The notes beneath the pieces were generated by a model that was given only the letters and a program-made list of their open reading frames with translations, did not search any database and was not told the DNA's origin. A stretch of DNA of 64,000 nt from Micropterus salmoides (Eukaryota; Chordata; Actinopteri; Centrarchiformes; Centrarchidae). Both the position numbers and the translations under genes were made by a program. Positions 1 to 9,558 of this stretch are shown here, piece by piece. Within the stretch, counting starts at the first letter, position 1. Each line of letters starts with the position of its first letter. Where the stretch lies: the NCBI RefSeq assembly GCF_014851395.1, contig NW_024043372.1, positions 6,709,490 through 6,773,489 of the forward strand. The letters run 5' to 3'.

Positions 1-390
1 GGCCTGTACATGTTTCTTCTTGAGCAGGGGGACCTTGCGTGCGCTGCAGGATTTCAATCCATGACGGCGTAGTGTGTTACCAACCGTTTCTTTTGTAACT
101 GTGGTCCCAGCTGCCTTCAGTTGATTCATCAGTTCCCCCCTTGTGGTTTTGGGATGATTCCTCACTGTTCGCATGATCAGGGACACCCCACGAGGCGAGA
201 TCTTGTGTGGAGGCCCAGACCGAGGGAGGTTGGCGGTGGTGTGGTGCTTCTTCCATTTCCTGATAACTGCACCGACAGTTGATCTTTTCTCTCCAAGTTG
301 CTTTCCGATTCTCTTGTAGCCCATCCCAGCCTTGTGCAGATCAACAATCTTGTCCCTGATGTCCGTAGAAAGCTCTTTGGTCTTGCCCAT
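1..390 (-). CDS. Tc1-like transposase, N-terminal 130 codons (partial)
   Basis: The frame starts at ATG 390-388, begins MGKTKELSTDIRDKIVDLHK, and stays open for exactly 130 codons to base 1 with no stop or frameshift. Fish Tc1 transposases have a bipartite paired-like DNA-binding region. Here the first helix-turn-helix is about residues 10-50 (GYKRIGKQLGEK), a basic linker with LPRSGPPHK follows at about 55-63, and a second helix-turn-helix region with TTRGEL and LRRHGLKS covers about 70-115. The DDE catalytic domain would lie left of the window, so activity cannot be assessed. An intact reading frame suggests a fairly young copy, or chance survival of this part. Confidence 0.88.
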   Translation of the reverse strand, partial: MGKTKELSTDIRDKIVDLHKAGMGYKRIGKQLGEKRSTVGAVIRKWKKHHTTANLPRSGPPHKISPRGVSLIMRTVRNHPKTTRGELMNQLKAAGTTVTKETVGNTLRRHGLKSCSARKVPLLKKKHVQA

Positions 391-756
391 GGTGGTGATG
401 TTAGATGCTGGTTGTTTGGGTGTTGACAGGTGTCTTTTATACAGGTAACGAGGTGAGGCAGGTGTATTTGATGTAGATAATTGGTTGGGATTGGGGCTGT
501 GTCTTAAAGAAAGACTAACTGGCTTGTAGGAGCCAGAATACTTGCTGTTTGGTAGGGGGTCATATACTTGTTTTTCCTCATCAGATGGTTATCAATTTTT
601 ATAAATTCATATGATGTGATTTTCTGGAATTTTCTTTGGGATTCTGTCTTTCACTGTTAGAATGTACATATGATTAAAATTATAGATTGTTGCATTCTTT
701 GTAAGTGGGCAAACCTGCAAAATCAGCAAGGGGTCAAATACTTTTTTCCCCCACTG
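1..756 (-). mobile_element. Tc1-like DNA transposon, 5' part, cut by window edge
   Basis: The element reads on the minus strand and runs off the left edge. Its outer end is CAGTGGGGGAAAAAAGTATT (reverse complement of the bases ending at 756), next to a TA (757-758), the Tc1/mariner target. A related motif with AAGTATATGACCCC recurs about 180 bp inside (near 556-575), so the end has the inverted-repeat/direct-repeat layout of fish Tc1 elements in which each terminal repeat carries two transposase-binding sites. The transposase start codon lies at 390-388 and its frame is open to the window edge. The second terminal repeat lies outside, so completeness cannot be judged. Confidence 0.9.
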
Positions 757-904
757 TATCCCACAGTCCCTGTATATAACCCCTCTCAGTGGGATACTTG
801 TATTGTAGCATTGCATCAGATCCATGTTTTCTGCTCTAGTCCATGAATGTCTTGTTCCAGTAGCCCATTTGTCATTGAGTTTCCCTGGTTCCCTAGCACC
901 TAAC

Positions 905-974
905 ATGGACCTTGTTGACCCAGGCGACGTCCGAGCCGGTATGGACCTTGTTGACCCATGCCGTCAGAGCCGGT
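905..974 (+). repeat. 36-bp imperfect tandem duplication
   Basis: ATGGACCTTGTTGACCCA begins at 905 and again at 941, each followed by a related stretch ending GAGCCGGT. Unit lengths are 36 and 34 bp. A third ATGG follows at 975. The sense frame would read MDLVDP twice. An origin in a degraded retroelement leader is possible but cannot be supported. Confidence 0.75.
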
Positions 975-1800
975 ATGGCTCTTGTATTTGCAGTTTCACT
1001 CATGTCTGAGGTAGGCAGATAGCATTAAGGACCTTGCCTAAGGGTCCACCTGAATACCCCGCCCTGACTGTGAATCGAACCTAACCAAAGTCAGTTGCAT
1101 TAACCACTGGTGTGTGTGTATATATATATAAACGAAAAAGGAGTCTGGTTACTTTTGGGAGGGAAGAGGAAGAAAAGACAAATTGAGAGTAATTGAGAAA
1201 AGGATCTCGAAAATAAGGACAGGAGAGGATTTTGCCAGATTTTACACAAAAAGAAACAACGTAAATCTCAAAGCAGCCGCAAAGGGTGAAATACACCCCT
1301 AACTTCACTGCCAAATAAAAATCGTCTCAGTGCATATCTTTTGTGAATCGGACCTTATGACAGGGCAGATAGCAGTTGCAAGTGATGTTCAATTCATGGT
1401 GCTATCAGCAGCCACTTGAAACTCCGCTGCAGCTGCAACTGCTTTTTTTTTTCTTTCACTTGCATGACACAGATCTGATGTATGGTCAGTGTCAACAGCA
1501 ACAACATCTTGGAATCACATTTATTCTGTCATTATTTGAACACCTCTGACGCTGTTTATTTAAGGCACTTTTTAGATTTGGTATTATGCTTTGGACTTTT
1601 AGTAAGACTAATCACCAGGAATAGATATGAAAACTCACTTAAAATTAGATATGAGCAGCAATTCAAAAGTGAGTGCAAATTCTGGTGGTAGGACAAAAAT
1701 AGGGCTAGGAAATGAAGAGAAAGTGGAAGAGAGACTTATCCCTTGACAGCCCTTGAGACAATGTTTGGGAGCGAGTGAGACAGAGAGACAGATTGAGAGA

Positions 1801-1802
<2 letters not shown>

Positions 1803-1837
<35 letters not shown>

Positions 1838-1975
1838 TCATAGAGGGTTTATTTGGGTTGAAGTTGAGTTGAGCCCTCTATCTAATGAATTATTGACCCG
1901 TTCTCTGTCTCCTGTCTGCCTCTTATATCACTGCATCAAGGAGCTACCTCACACCAAGACCTGGCAGTGCTATTA

Positions 1976-2013
<38 letters not shown>

Positions 2014-2075
2014 CTGAAAGAGAGTGAAGTACCAAGCAAAGGAATGGGCGTTCTTGAATAAGTTGGTGAGTTGCT

Positions 2076-2136
<61 letters not shown>

Positions 2137-2204
2137 GAAGTGAGTTAGCAAGTGATGAAAAGTGTGTGAGGAGTTAGTGAAGTAGTCAGCAATTGTGTCC
2201 TCAT

Positions 2205-2241
<37 letters not shown>
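1803..2241 (+). repeat. Cluster of four (TG)n microsatellites
   Basis: Arrays lie at 1803-1836 (TG)17, 1979-2010 (TG)16, 2079-2116 (TG)19 joined to (AG)10 at 2117-2136, and 2207-2240 (GT)17. They are separated by degenerate GTGAG-rich spacers that continue to about 2350. The long minus-strand open frame here (1936-2541) is only threonine/histidine repeats from these arrays. Confidence 0.95.
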
Positions 2242-2243
<2 letters not shown>

Positions 2244-3008
2244 TGAAAGTGAATGTGTATAGTAACGAGTAAGAGAGAGAGTGTGTATGTGTGGAGAAAA
2301 TGTGTTGGTTAGAAAGTGATATGAGTGGTTGAGTAAGTGTGTGCGTGTGAAGTGTGAAAAACTTCCATGTACCCTGGTTATTCAGTTTCTTCTTTTTTTT
2401 TTTATTGTCCCCATGTGCCGTGAGTAAGAATAAATATGTTTTTTGTGTCTTGTATATGATATGTGATATGGATTTTTTTATAGTGACATTTTTGACCTGT
2501 GTTTGAGTGTTCAACTTACAGGTTTTTCTGTCAAACCTCAATGCCTTTCATACATACTTCTTTGTTCAGAAATAATTGAATTGAATTTTTTTACGCTTGT
2601 ACAGTTATGTGAAAAAGATAAACATGTCTAAAATGTTTCTATTGTAAATAGTTAATTAGATGATGGGTGTTACTGTTAAACACACTTATTTGCTAAACAA
2701 ATTTTACACATTTTAAATTGCAGTTTTTCAGCTCAATTGATGATATATTTTAGCGGCCCATTTTAAATGCTTCTGTAAGGTACAAAGTCCACCCAGTACC
2801 ATCTCTGAGACCCTTGACACAGAGCTTGAAAAACACTATCTGTGGTATATAAACCTCTTGGGACCACCATCATCAGTTTCGTCTTGTTTTGTGTTGATTT
2901 CATTAATATGAATCTAAGCTCCCTGCCCTCTCTGCCCGGTGAAGGCGGCTCGACTTGGCATCATCTGTTAAACATATCAGAGCCTCAACACAATGCGCCG
3001 CTATTAGA

Positions 3009-3072
3009 GATAATTACTATAATTGCAGCTATTGACAGGATTAAAGGCATCATCTGCAACATCTAAAAGGGC
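3009..3072 (+). promoter_or_regulatory. Candidate conserved noncoding element, copy 1
   Basis: The segment contains TAATTACTATAATTGCAG, then GACAGGATTAAAGGCATCAT and a final ATCTAAAAGGG. TAATTA-type and GGATTA-type homeodomain sites are dense. A diverged version recurs at 3388-3448. Such make-up is common in vertebrate developmental enhancers, but conservation could not be checked, so this is inference only. Confidence 0.3.
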
Positions 3073-3387
3073 TCTTGTGTACTATCCTGCTCTGTTGTCT
3101 CTTGTCTTTTCTTTTTTCCGCCCTCTGTTTCCCTCGCTTTCAGGATAGAAACCAGATGAATTACACCTAGGACAATGGTGGTGGAGGGGGGTGAGATAGA
3201 TGGGTAGAGGTGGATAATTGTGAGGAGAGATAAGGAGAATGAGAAGAACGAAGAGAGAACTGGGAGAGGAGATAAAACCTATCGACTTAGCAAGGGAAAA
3301 TCTTTCAGAAATTAACATTATTCATCATATATCAAGATTACATGAATTAATTCAGTGTGCGAATATGATCACTTCATGTCTTGCATC

Positions 3388-3448
3388 CATTACTGTAATT
3401 GTACCTAATTACAGGATTAAAGGAAACATCTGGGTGAGATCTAAAGGG
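3388..3448 (+). promoter_or_regulatory. Candidate conserved noncoding element, copy 2
   Basis: The segment has ATTACTGTAATTGTACCT, then AATTACAGGATTAAAGGAAA and ATCTGGGTGAGATCTAAAGG. It parallels copy 1 in motif order (ATTACT.TAATTG, ACAGGATTAAAGG, CATCTG, ATCTAAA.GG). Duplicated enhancer modules or an old repeat are both possible. Confidence 0.3.
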
Positions 3449-5068
3449 ACATAGCCCCCCTTGCTCACCACCTCGTGTCCTATTCATCTGAGAAAGGATA
3501 AATGATGTCTGGGGGAAATGTGATGGAGGGAGGAGTGTGTGGGGTGAATGGACGTGAGGTGGAAAAAGTAGAAAACAGATGATAATTTGAAGAACAAATA
3601 CTACAAAATAACTGTATTTTTCATTGATGTAGGAGGGAAGAGATGATTCTAAAACAGCAATTTTGTTCTCAAATCTGTGTGATCTACCACTGTACTTCTG
3701 TTATTTCACAAAAAACAAACAAAAATAATTACTATCACAAAACTGAAGGCCTGATTTGTAATTATTATTACCTCTGAAATTCAGGCAATCCAGTCTTCAT
3801 CAAGCACTGCATCATGTTGCAATTATATCATGTACAATTTTTAATTCTATATTTTTTCCCATTTTTGACCTAAACTTTAATAAATAAACTGCTACACTAG
3901 ATGGACACTTTAAGAAACGTTTTGAGATCGGTGACACCAGGTTTAACCAATTCAATGCAATGTTTTACTGTGATCCTAAATTGGCATGGAGCATTTAATT
4001 GACACTTCTGATCATTATGTTATTCTTAGTTGACATTTGACATATGATAAAAAAGCCCTTCCCACCCTCAATTTTGAGTGGTCACTGCGAATCAGATAGA
4101 GAATTTGTCAAATTATAAACTTCTAATCCAAAATAATGAATGTGATTGGTGAATCTTGAATGAAGTGGACATCACAGCAGGTAGACAAAGTAGTTAATTT
4201 CAAGTCCAAAGAGTGGACTAGACCGAATTTGATACAGAATTTTAACTCTAATATTAAACTGCCCCAAATCAATTTGCGTTTAGGCTGTTCAGTAGAAATG
4301 TTAGTTCAGATTTAGCTGATTATAGGTTCTAACTGTAGGGATAAAAAAGGCATGATTAAAGTTTGTTTCACTGTAATTGGTTTAAATTTGTCTACATTAT
4401 CTCCCATGTAAGACCCTGAAAATTTACCTGTCCTCTATGACCTTTCAGATAGCACAGATATTGGCAGTTACTGAACTGAGAGCAGACAAGCACACAAATA
4501 CACACCTTGTCATCCCTTCTTTGATTGCCTCACCAGACCATCCACACATTACAGGTGCTCTCTGTTAGCTAGCTTGCCTCCCTGCTGGTGTTATTCCTGA
4601 ACCCCTGCTATCTTAACAGATGCTGGTGCTAGCATTGATTAGAATAAAGCATTGAGGCAATCATGATCACAGCTTTGTTGATTTGGTTTAATCAACCAAC
4701 AAGTGAACAATTTCCATGTTTAAACCTAATCTAGTATACACAATATCTCTGCTATTAAGGTTTGAATGCTTTTGTTTTCAAATATACTCTGAGGAAAACA
4801 TTGTTTTTCTTTGTTTTGTGTGAATAAATGGAGTTTAGGTCAAGTCTGAATTAGTTAAACTGATCAGACATTGGGAGCACAGAATTACTAATTGTTCTTC
4901 TGGCCTTCTCTACAGAGGCCAAAAGCCCCCACAGTGCTTCAGCTAAACACAATAATTTAACGTAGGTAAACATATGGTGTGGGGGGCTTCAAACTTAAGT
5001 CCTCCAAAGTGGCCTAATTATACATATTTTGGTATATTTGATTTGGGAAATATTTCCTCAGTGGACGG

Positions 5069-5079
5069 TGTGTGTGAGT

Positions 5080-5134
<55 letters not shown>

Positions 5135-5144
5135 ATATAATATA
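5069..5144 (+). repeat. (GT)n(AT)n compound microsatellite
   Basis: GTGTGTGAGTG-type dinucleotides pass directly into a TATATA run. The array is next to the dispersed repeat that starts near 5165. Confidence 0.9.
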
Positions 5145-5170
5145 AAATTGAGGTTTATTTTTGACCCTTT

Positions 5171-5536
5171 CGTGTGCATGCCCTGCTGCCGACAACTGCA
5201 TGCACGTCGCGGTTCCTCACGGGTTCCTCAAGTAGCCGGCTATTTAAAAACGATATAATATTATTTGTGTGGTTAATCAAAGGTGATAAATTATCTGAAA
5301 GTCCCGCGAGGTGCGGACACCTTGGCATAACACCGGTGAAGCTGGGGCTCCGTCACTTCAGCAAGTGTTTCTCTTCTGCCACTGCAACACATGCACGATT
5401 TTGAATTTATTCACGCACTTTAAAATATTTATTGAAAGTTTTTTTTATTTTTACATGTTTATTTACAGCATTAACCGTTGAAATGTATATTGTTATAGGC
5501 TGTATATTAACTTATTGGGAGAAAACTGGTAGTTTT
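5171..5536 (-). repeat. Dispersed repeat fragment, copy A
   Basis: The reverse complement of 5171-5403 aligns by eye with 18115-18352. Shared words include ACCTCGCGGGAC, AATTTATCACC, AACCACACAAA and GTTGTCGGCAGCA. The following 5448-5536 is shared in direct orientation with 58535-58623 (GGGAGAAAACTGGTAGTT). The three loci look like fragments of one transposon family. No terminal repeat or coding region was found, so the class is not assigned. Confidence 0.7.
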
Positions 5537-5590
5537 ATATATATATATATATGTGTGTGTGTGTATATGTATGTATGTATGTATGTATAT
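5533..5590 (+). repeat. (AT)n / (GT)n / (TATG)n microsatellite
   Basis: Alternating AT, GT and TATG units lie immediately left of the hAT-like element at 5591. The last eight bases, ATGTATAT, form the left target-site duplication of that element. Confidence 0.85.
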
Positions 5591-6052
5591 TAGGGTGCCA
5601 CTCAAAAATAAAGTTTCTAATTTTCATCTTCCCACCCCCCAAATGTGTTATAATAATGTGACAAAAACTAAGTTGACAAAATTTGAATGTTTTCTAATAT
5701 TTTTTACTGGTAGCTCAACACTGACAAAGTTTTACAATATTCAACATTTTATTTTATCATATAATATTAACTTTAATATCACAAGTTAGAATAATGTAAA
5801 ACTCCTCAAAAAGAAGACACATAGCTGCTAACAGTTACTTCATAAGTTAATAATAAAACTTAAATATTCATTCATTCAAGTGTCCAGAGAATGACTGTAT
5901 TGCAGCTTAAAAAACAGCTACATTTGTTTTGTTGTAGGCTAGCTCTCCAGCTCACAGAGTAGCTGCAGATTTCTATGAAGTGGACAAAACACATGAACAT
6001 GTACACCAGATAGACTTTCAGATAGACCTTAATTATGGAAGTGGCATAAGTC

Positions 6053-6270
6053 GGCTTTGACTCAGGGTAGAACGGTCGTCCCCTTAAAGGAAGGTTGGGA
6101 ACCTGAAATTGCTCCTGGTGGCTGTGTCATCAGTGTGTGAATGAGTTAATTTCTGTTTCTGATGAGCAGTTGGGTCTCTGCTCATAGGTGGGTGAATGTG
6201 ATGTAGTGTAAAGCACTTTGAGTGGTCGAAAAGACTAGAAAAGTGATATACAAATACAGCCCATTTACCA
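6053..6270 (+). mobile_element. tRNA-headed SINE-like repeat, degraded
   Basis: The left end, GACTCAGGGTAGAACGG, resembles a Pol III box A region (tRNA-like TCAG.GGTAGA.CGG). The box B region is eroded to AAGGTTGGGAACC. The right part carries AAAGCACTTTGAGTGGTC and ends near CAGCCCATTTACCA, a tail that is very common in teleost genomes. It is inserted in the hAT-like element. Confidence 0.65.
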
Positions 6271-6523
6271 TATGTGACAGTTCATTCAGAATTGGGGGCG
6301 AAACCGGAAAATGTTCAGACTGTAGATCACTGAGCCCGGTGGAAAGCTCTGAGAGCCTAAATGAGTATGTCCGCACTGCGCTCCAACAAATAGAAGTGAC
6401 AGCGGCAGAAGAAGCTCTTGTTAAGTGACTTCTCTTGAAGTGTCCTTCTTTACTGTACCAGAAAATAACTGGTTGGTGGTGTTAAAAATGAGAATTATTA
6501 AGATTAACTTGACACATAGATGT

Positions 6524-6832
6524 GACATGGTGGTGCAGTGGTTAGCACTGTCACCTCACAGCAAGAGGTTCTGTGGATCGAGGCCCAGGCCTTTCTTTGT
6601 GGAGTTTGCATGTTCTCCCCGTGTCTGTGTGGGTTCTCTTCATGTTCTCCTGCTTCCTCCCACTGTCCAAAGACATGCACAGGTTAATTGGTGACTCTTT
6701 GCCCTTAGGTGTGAACCTGTGTATGACTTGTTTGTCTCTATGAGTTAGCCCTGTGATGAACGGGCAACCTGTCCAGGGTTCACCAATGACAGCTGGGATT
6801 GGCTCCAGCCCCTTCGCGACCCTGCACAGAGT
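6524..6832 (+). mobile_element. Second tRNA-like dispersed repeat
   Basis: It begins GACATGGTGGTGCAGTGGTT, which contains a box-A-like TGGTGCAGTGG. A degenerate box B (GTGGATCGAGGCC) lies near 6572. Well-known fish repeat words follow: GTTTGCATGTTCTCCCCGTG, CCAAAGACATGCA, TTAATTGGTGACTC and CTGGGATTGGCTCCAGCCCC. Family name is not assigned from sequence alone. Confidence 0.7.
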
Positions 6833-9040
6833 TAACTATACTACTGACTACGGCTGCAATATTGCTAAGCCAAAAATATTATTCTGATTACATAGTATTT
6901 AAACCAAATAATAACACAAATCAGAATATGAAAAAGATTAATAAAAAAATTATAACAATACTTACTCAAGGATTAATTTACTTTGGTAGAGAAATTTTGA
7001 ATTAAATAACATTTTATTGCAATGAAAGTAAATATAAAAACATTGAGCACATTGAGCTACCAGTAAATATTAATATATCTGAATGAAACTTCTCACAGCA
7101 TCATAAAAGGAACAGAATGAGGGGGTGGTACCTGGAAAATGTTGAACAAAAAAGGGCCATTACATTGAGTGGCACCCTAATGTATATATATGTATGTATG
7201 TGGTATAGGGAGTGTATTCTTCATAAAAATGCAGGGCATGGAAATATGTATGAACAAAATGATTTAAATTTACCATTAGAACAAAAAACCTCACATTTAA
7301 ACCAAACCGTTTAGCCAAATTATAACTCTGGGTCTGCCATTTATACAAAGAGTTCAGTTTTCATATATCATACAAATCACTATGACCTCCCTTACCAGAA
7401 AAACAGTTGCAGATCAGGGAAACATCCATATGAGTCATTTTAGGAAGATAATAAGACTAATAAATTTCCTTTTTTTTTATTTAAGTATGAGGATTTCAAG
7501 GCACTCAATGTTCCAGCTGCTCAATACCCATAGAGACTGGGGAAAAATGTGAGAATGTTTAGCTGACAAACCTTTGAGCTGTTTAATCCAACACACTAAA
7601 GCAATAGGCAACTAGTAGAGAATGTAGTTATTCTGGTCTGGTCTTGTGCATGAATAACTTTATTCTGCCTCTCTACTCAAGTAGAGCCTTTAATCAATCA
7701 CCAAAATCAATACTGGCAACCAGTATGGCATTTATTTTGTTCAAAGCTGTTGATTTGTGTAGAAACTGCAGACATAGTTGTTACATTCCCTTCCCCTATC
7801 ACTGGTTTCTGAACAAAGCAATGATTGATTCTCATTAGGAGAGCAGCAGTTGCCTGAGGTGATCTTGCTACTGAAACTGTTCCCAGGGATAGTATCTGCT
7901 CAGCTGGCTTCACAGCAAAACAGGAAGTTAAAGATGCCTCGACAATACAACATGACATGTAACAACCCAAAGATAGCAAGACAGAGGTCATTAAATTTTC
8001 ATGCAAACTCGAGCATTATTATGGATAAAGTACTCCAATTATTCAATGATGTCAAAATAAACCAACCAAATACATTTTTCCAACAAAATCATTTCAACTA
8101 TAGTTACAAAGTAATTGAAGGGTTTAACTTACTGATAAATATGAATTTTGGTTGTTTAACTGATCATTAGTGACATCATTGGCCCATTTTAATGAAATGC
8201 TTTAGACTACAGAACAATAATAAAAAAACAAAAACAAATTTAGTGGTTGTGTAGTGTTAGTGGGTGTATTTAAAACCCTGCCAATTAGTTTTAGAGGTTC
8301 AATTTCTGTTTTTCTCAATCTTGAAGGGTCAGCCAATACCTTTGTTTACATGTGGATCACAGAATGGGCCTTTGACAAAGATAACTATGCTGCTCTGCTG
8401 TGAAAACGGTTTACTGATAAGTAGCTTGTTTGTGGATTTGACCTCTGCTGGCATCTAATGCCAGACTCAAAAGCTTTGCACCGTCTCTTTCTGGAACTTC
8501 ACTTTGACTCTGAGACACTCAAACAGACATACACTAAGTCTGGTAATTAAGACCAGCAAGAGAAGATCTCAGTAGAGCACTGCCCTGCAGTAGTGTGTGC
8601 TTACAACTGTATTGTTGAACAGCAGATGAAAAGACAGTGGAACATATACATTCCACTCACACATAGAGGCTGCCTTGCATTCTTCTGTTCAACAAGATCT
8701 AAATAGAGAAAGACAGAAATAAAGAAACAGATTAATGAAATGAAAATAATGATCTGGTCTATATAGAAAGCACATGGATCGGAATTAGCTGCCACTTTTA
8801 AAACCTGCAGACAACAATAGACAGAGAGAGACAAAACAGGAACTAATCCATAACTTTCATTGTCTGTCCACATTCTGTCTCTTTGCCTTCTCTTTCCTCT
8901 CTTCCTCTGTATTGTTTTTCATTTCTGTCAATATTGGACTATATTTAGTGTGGCTTTCAAGTCCTTGAGCTGCTGACCCCATTTACTCTGTCACACTGCC
9001 TGTCTGGCCTGCAGGGGGATGACCTAGTATCACTTACACC

Positions 9041-9185
9041 TGCACTCAAAAAACTGCTGGGTTAAAAAATATCCCAACTTTAACCCCATTGCTGGATAAC
9101 TATGGGACAGAAAATGCACTGAGTTGGTTTGACCAAGTGCTGGGTTTTACCATTTAACCCAGAATGCTGGGTTGTTCATTTGACA
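9041..9185 (+). repeat. GCTGGGTT-type dispersed repeat
   Basis: The words ACTGCTGGGTTAAAAAATAT, GTGCTGGGTTTTACCATTTA and AATGCTGGGTTGTT recur with the complementary AACCCAGAATGCTGGGTT. Interleaved direct and inverted copies of TGGGTTAA are typical of a common teleost non-autonomous DNA repeat. Confidence 0.55.
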
Positions 9186-9525
9186 CAACCTAGTGAGCGA
9201 AACATTACCCTTACACTGGATTTTTCCTGCCTTGCTACTTGTATTAAATAACAGCTATGGTATTCTTATTCTTGTGTAATTTATAATAATTTCCCATTGT
9301 AATATAAACACACACTAGACAAAAAGAGGCAACTGTAAATGTGCGAGTTACACTTTAAGGTATTTTAAAAAAAACTAAAGAATTCTGGACAATTTTTTCT
9401 AGACTACAGAAAAGTTTTTTACAGCCCAAAAGCATATTATGCATGAATTGTTTTTCAAATCCTTACAAAAACATTGCAAATGTACCTTCCCACACACATG
9501 CCTGACACCACAACTCCTGCCACAT

Positions 9526-9526
<1 letters not shown>

Positions 9527-9556
<30 letters not shown>
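9527..9556 (+). repeat. (CA)15 microsatellite
   Basis: Perfect CA dinucleotide run. Confidence 0.95.

Positions 9557-9558
<2 letters not shown>

Larger units (their letters stand above)
759..5164. other. Noncoding stretch, probably intron of the phosphatase gene
   Basis: No exon of a recognisable protein is seen on either strand. Contents: a 36-bp tandem pair at 905-974; a short piece with CATTAAGGACCTTGCCTAAG and AATCGAACC (1012-1110) that resembles dispersed fish repeat tails; a cluster of (TG)n arrays at 1803-2241; a pair of homeobox-site-rich segments at 3009-3072 and 3388-3448; and AT-rich unique-looking DNA from 3500 to 5060. Because the first recognised exon at 20392 is internal, this is most simply part of the intron before it, but that intron's start is not visible. 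Confidence 0.5.
5591..7179. mobile_element. Non-autonomous hAT-like element with nested SINE-like repeats
   Basis: The left end TAGGGTGCCACTCAA (5591) is matched in inverted orientation by TTGAGTGGCACCCTA ending at 7179. An 8-bp direct repeat, ATGTATAT, lies at 5583-5590 and 7180-7187. Short terminal repeats beginning TAGGG and 8-bp duplications are characteristic of the hAT superfamily. The flank is simple-sequence DNA, which weakens the duplication evidence. No transposase frame is visible. Two SINE-like repeats sit inside (6053-6270 and 6524-6832). Confidence 0.7.

Noticed and set aside
1936..2541. 201-codon minus-strand open frame
   Set aside because: It is made of TH/HT and SL repeats from TG and AG microsatellites, with no protein-like pattern.
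6053..6832. Functional tRNA genes
   Set aside because: Box A-like sequences are present, but box B is degenerate and no cloverleaf forms. They are SINE-like repeats.
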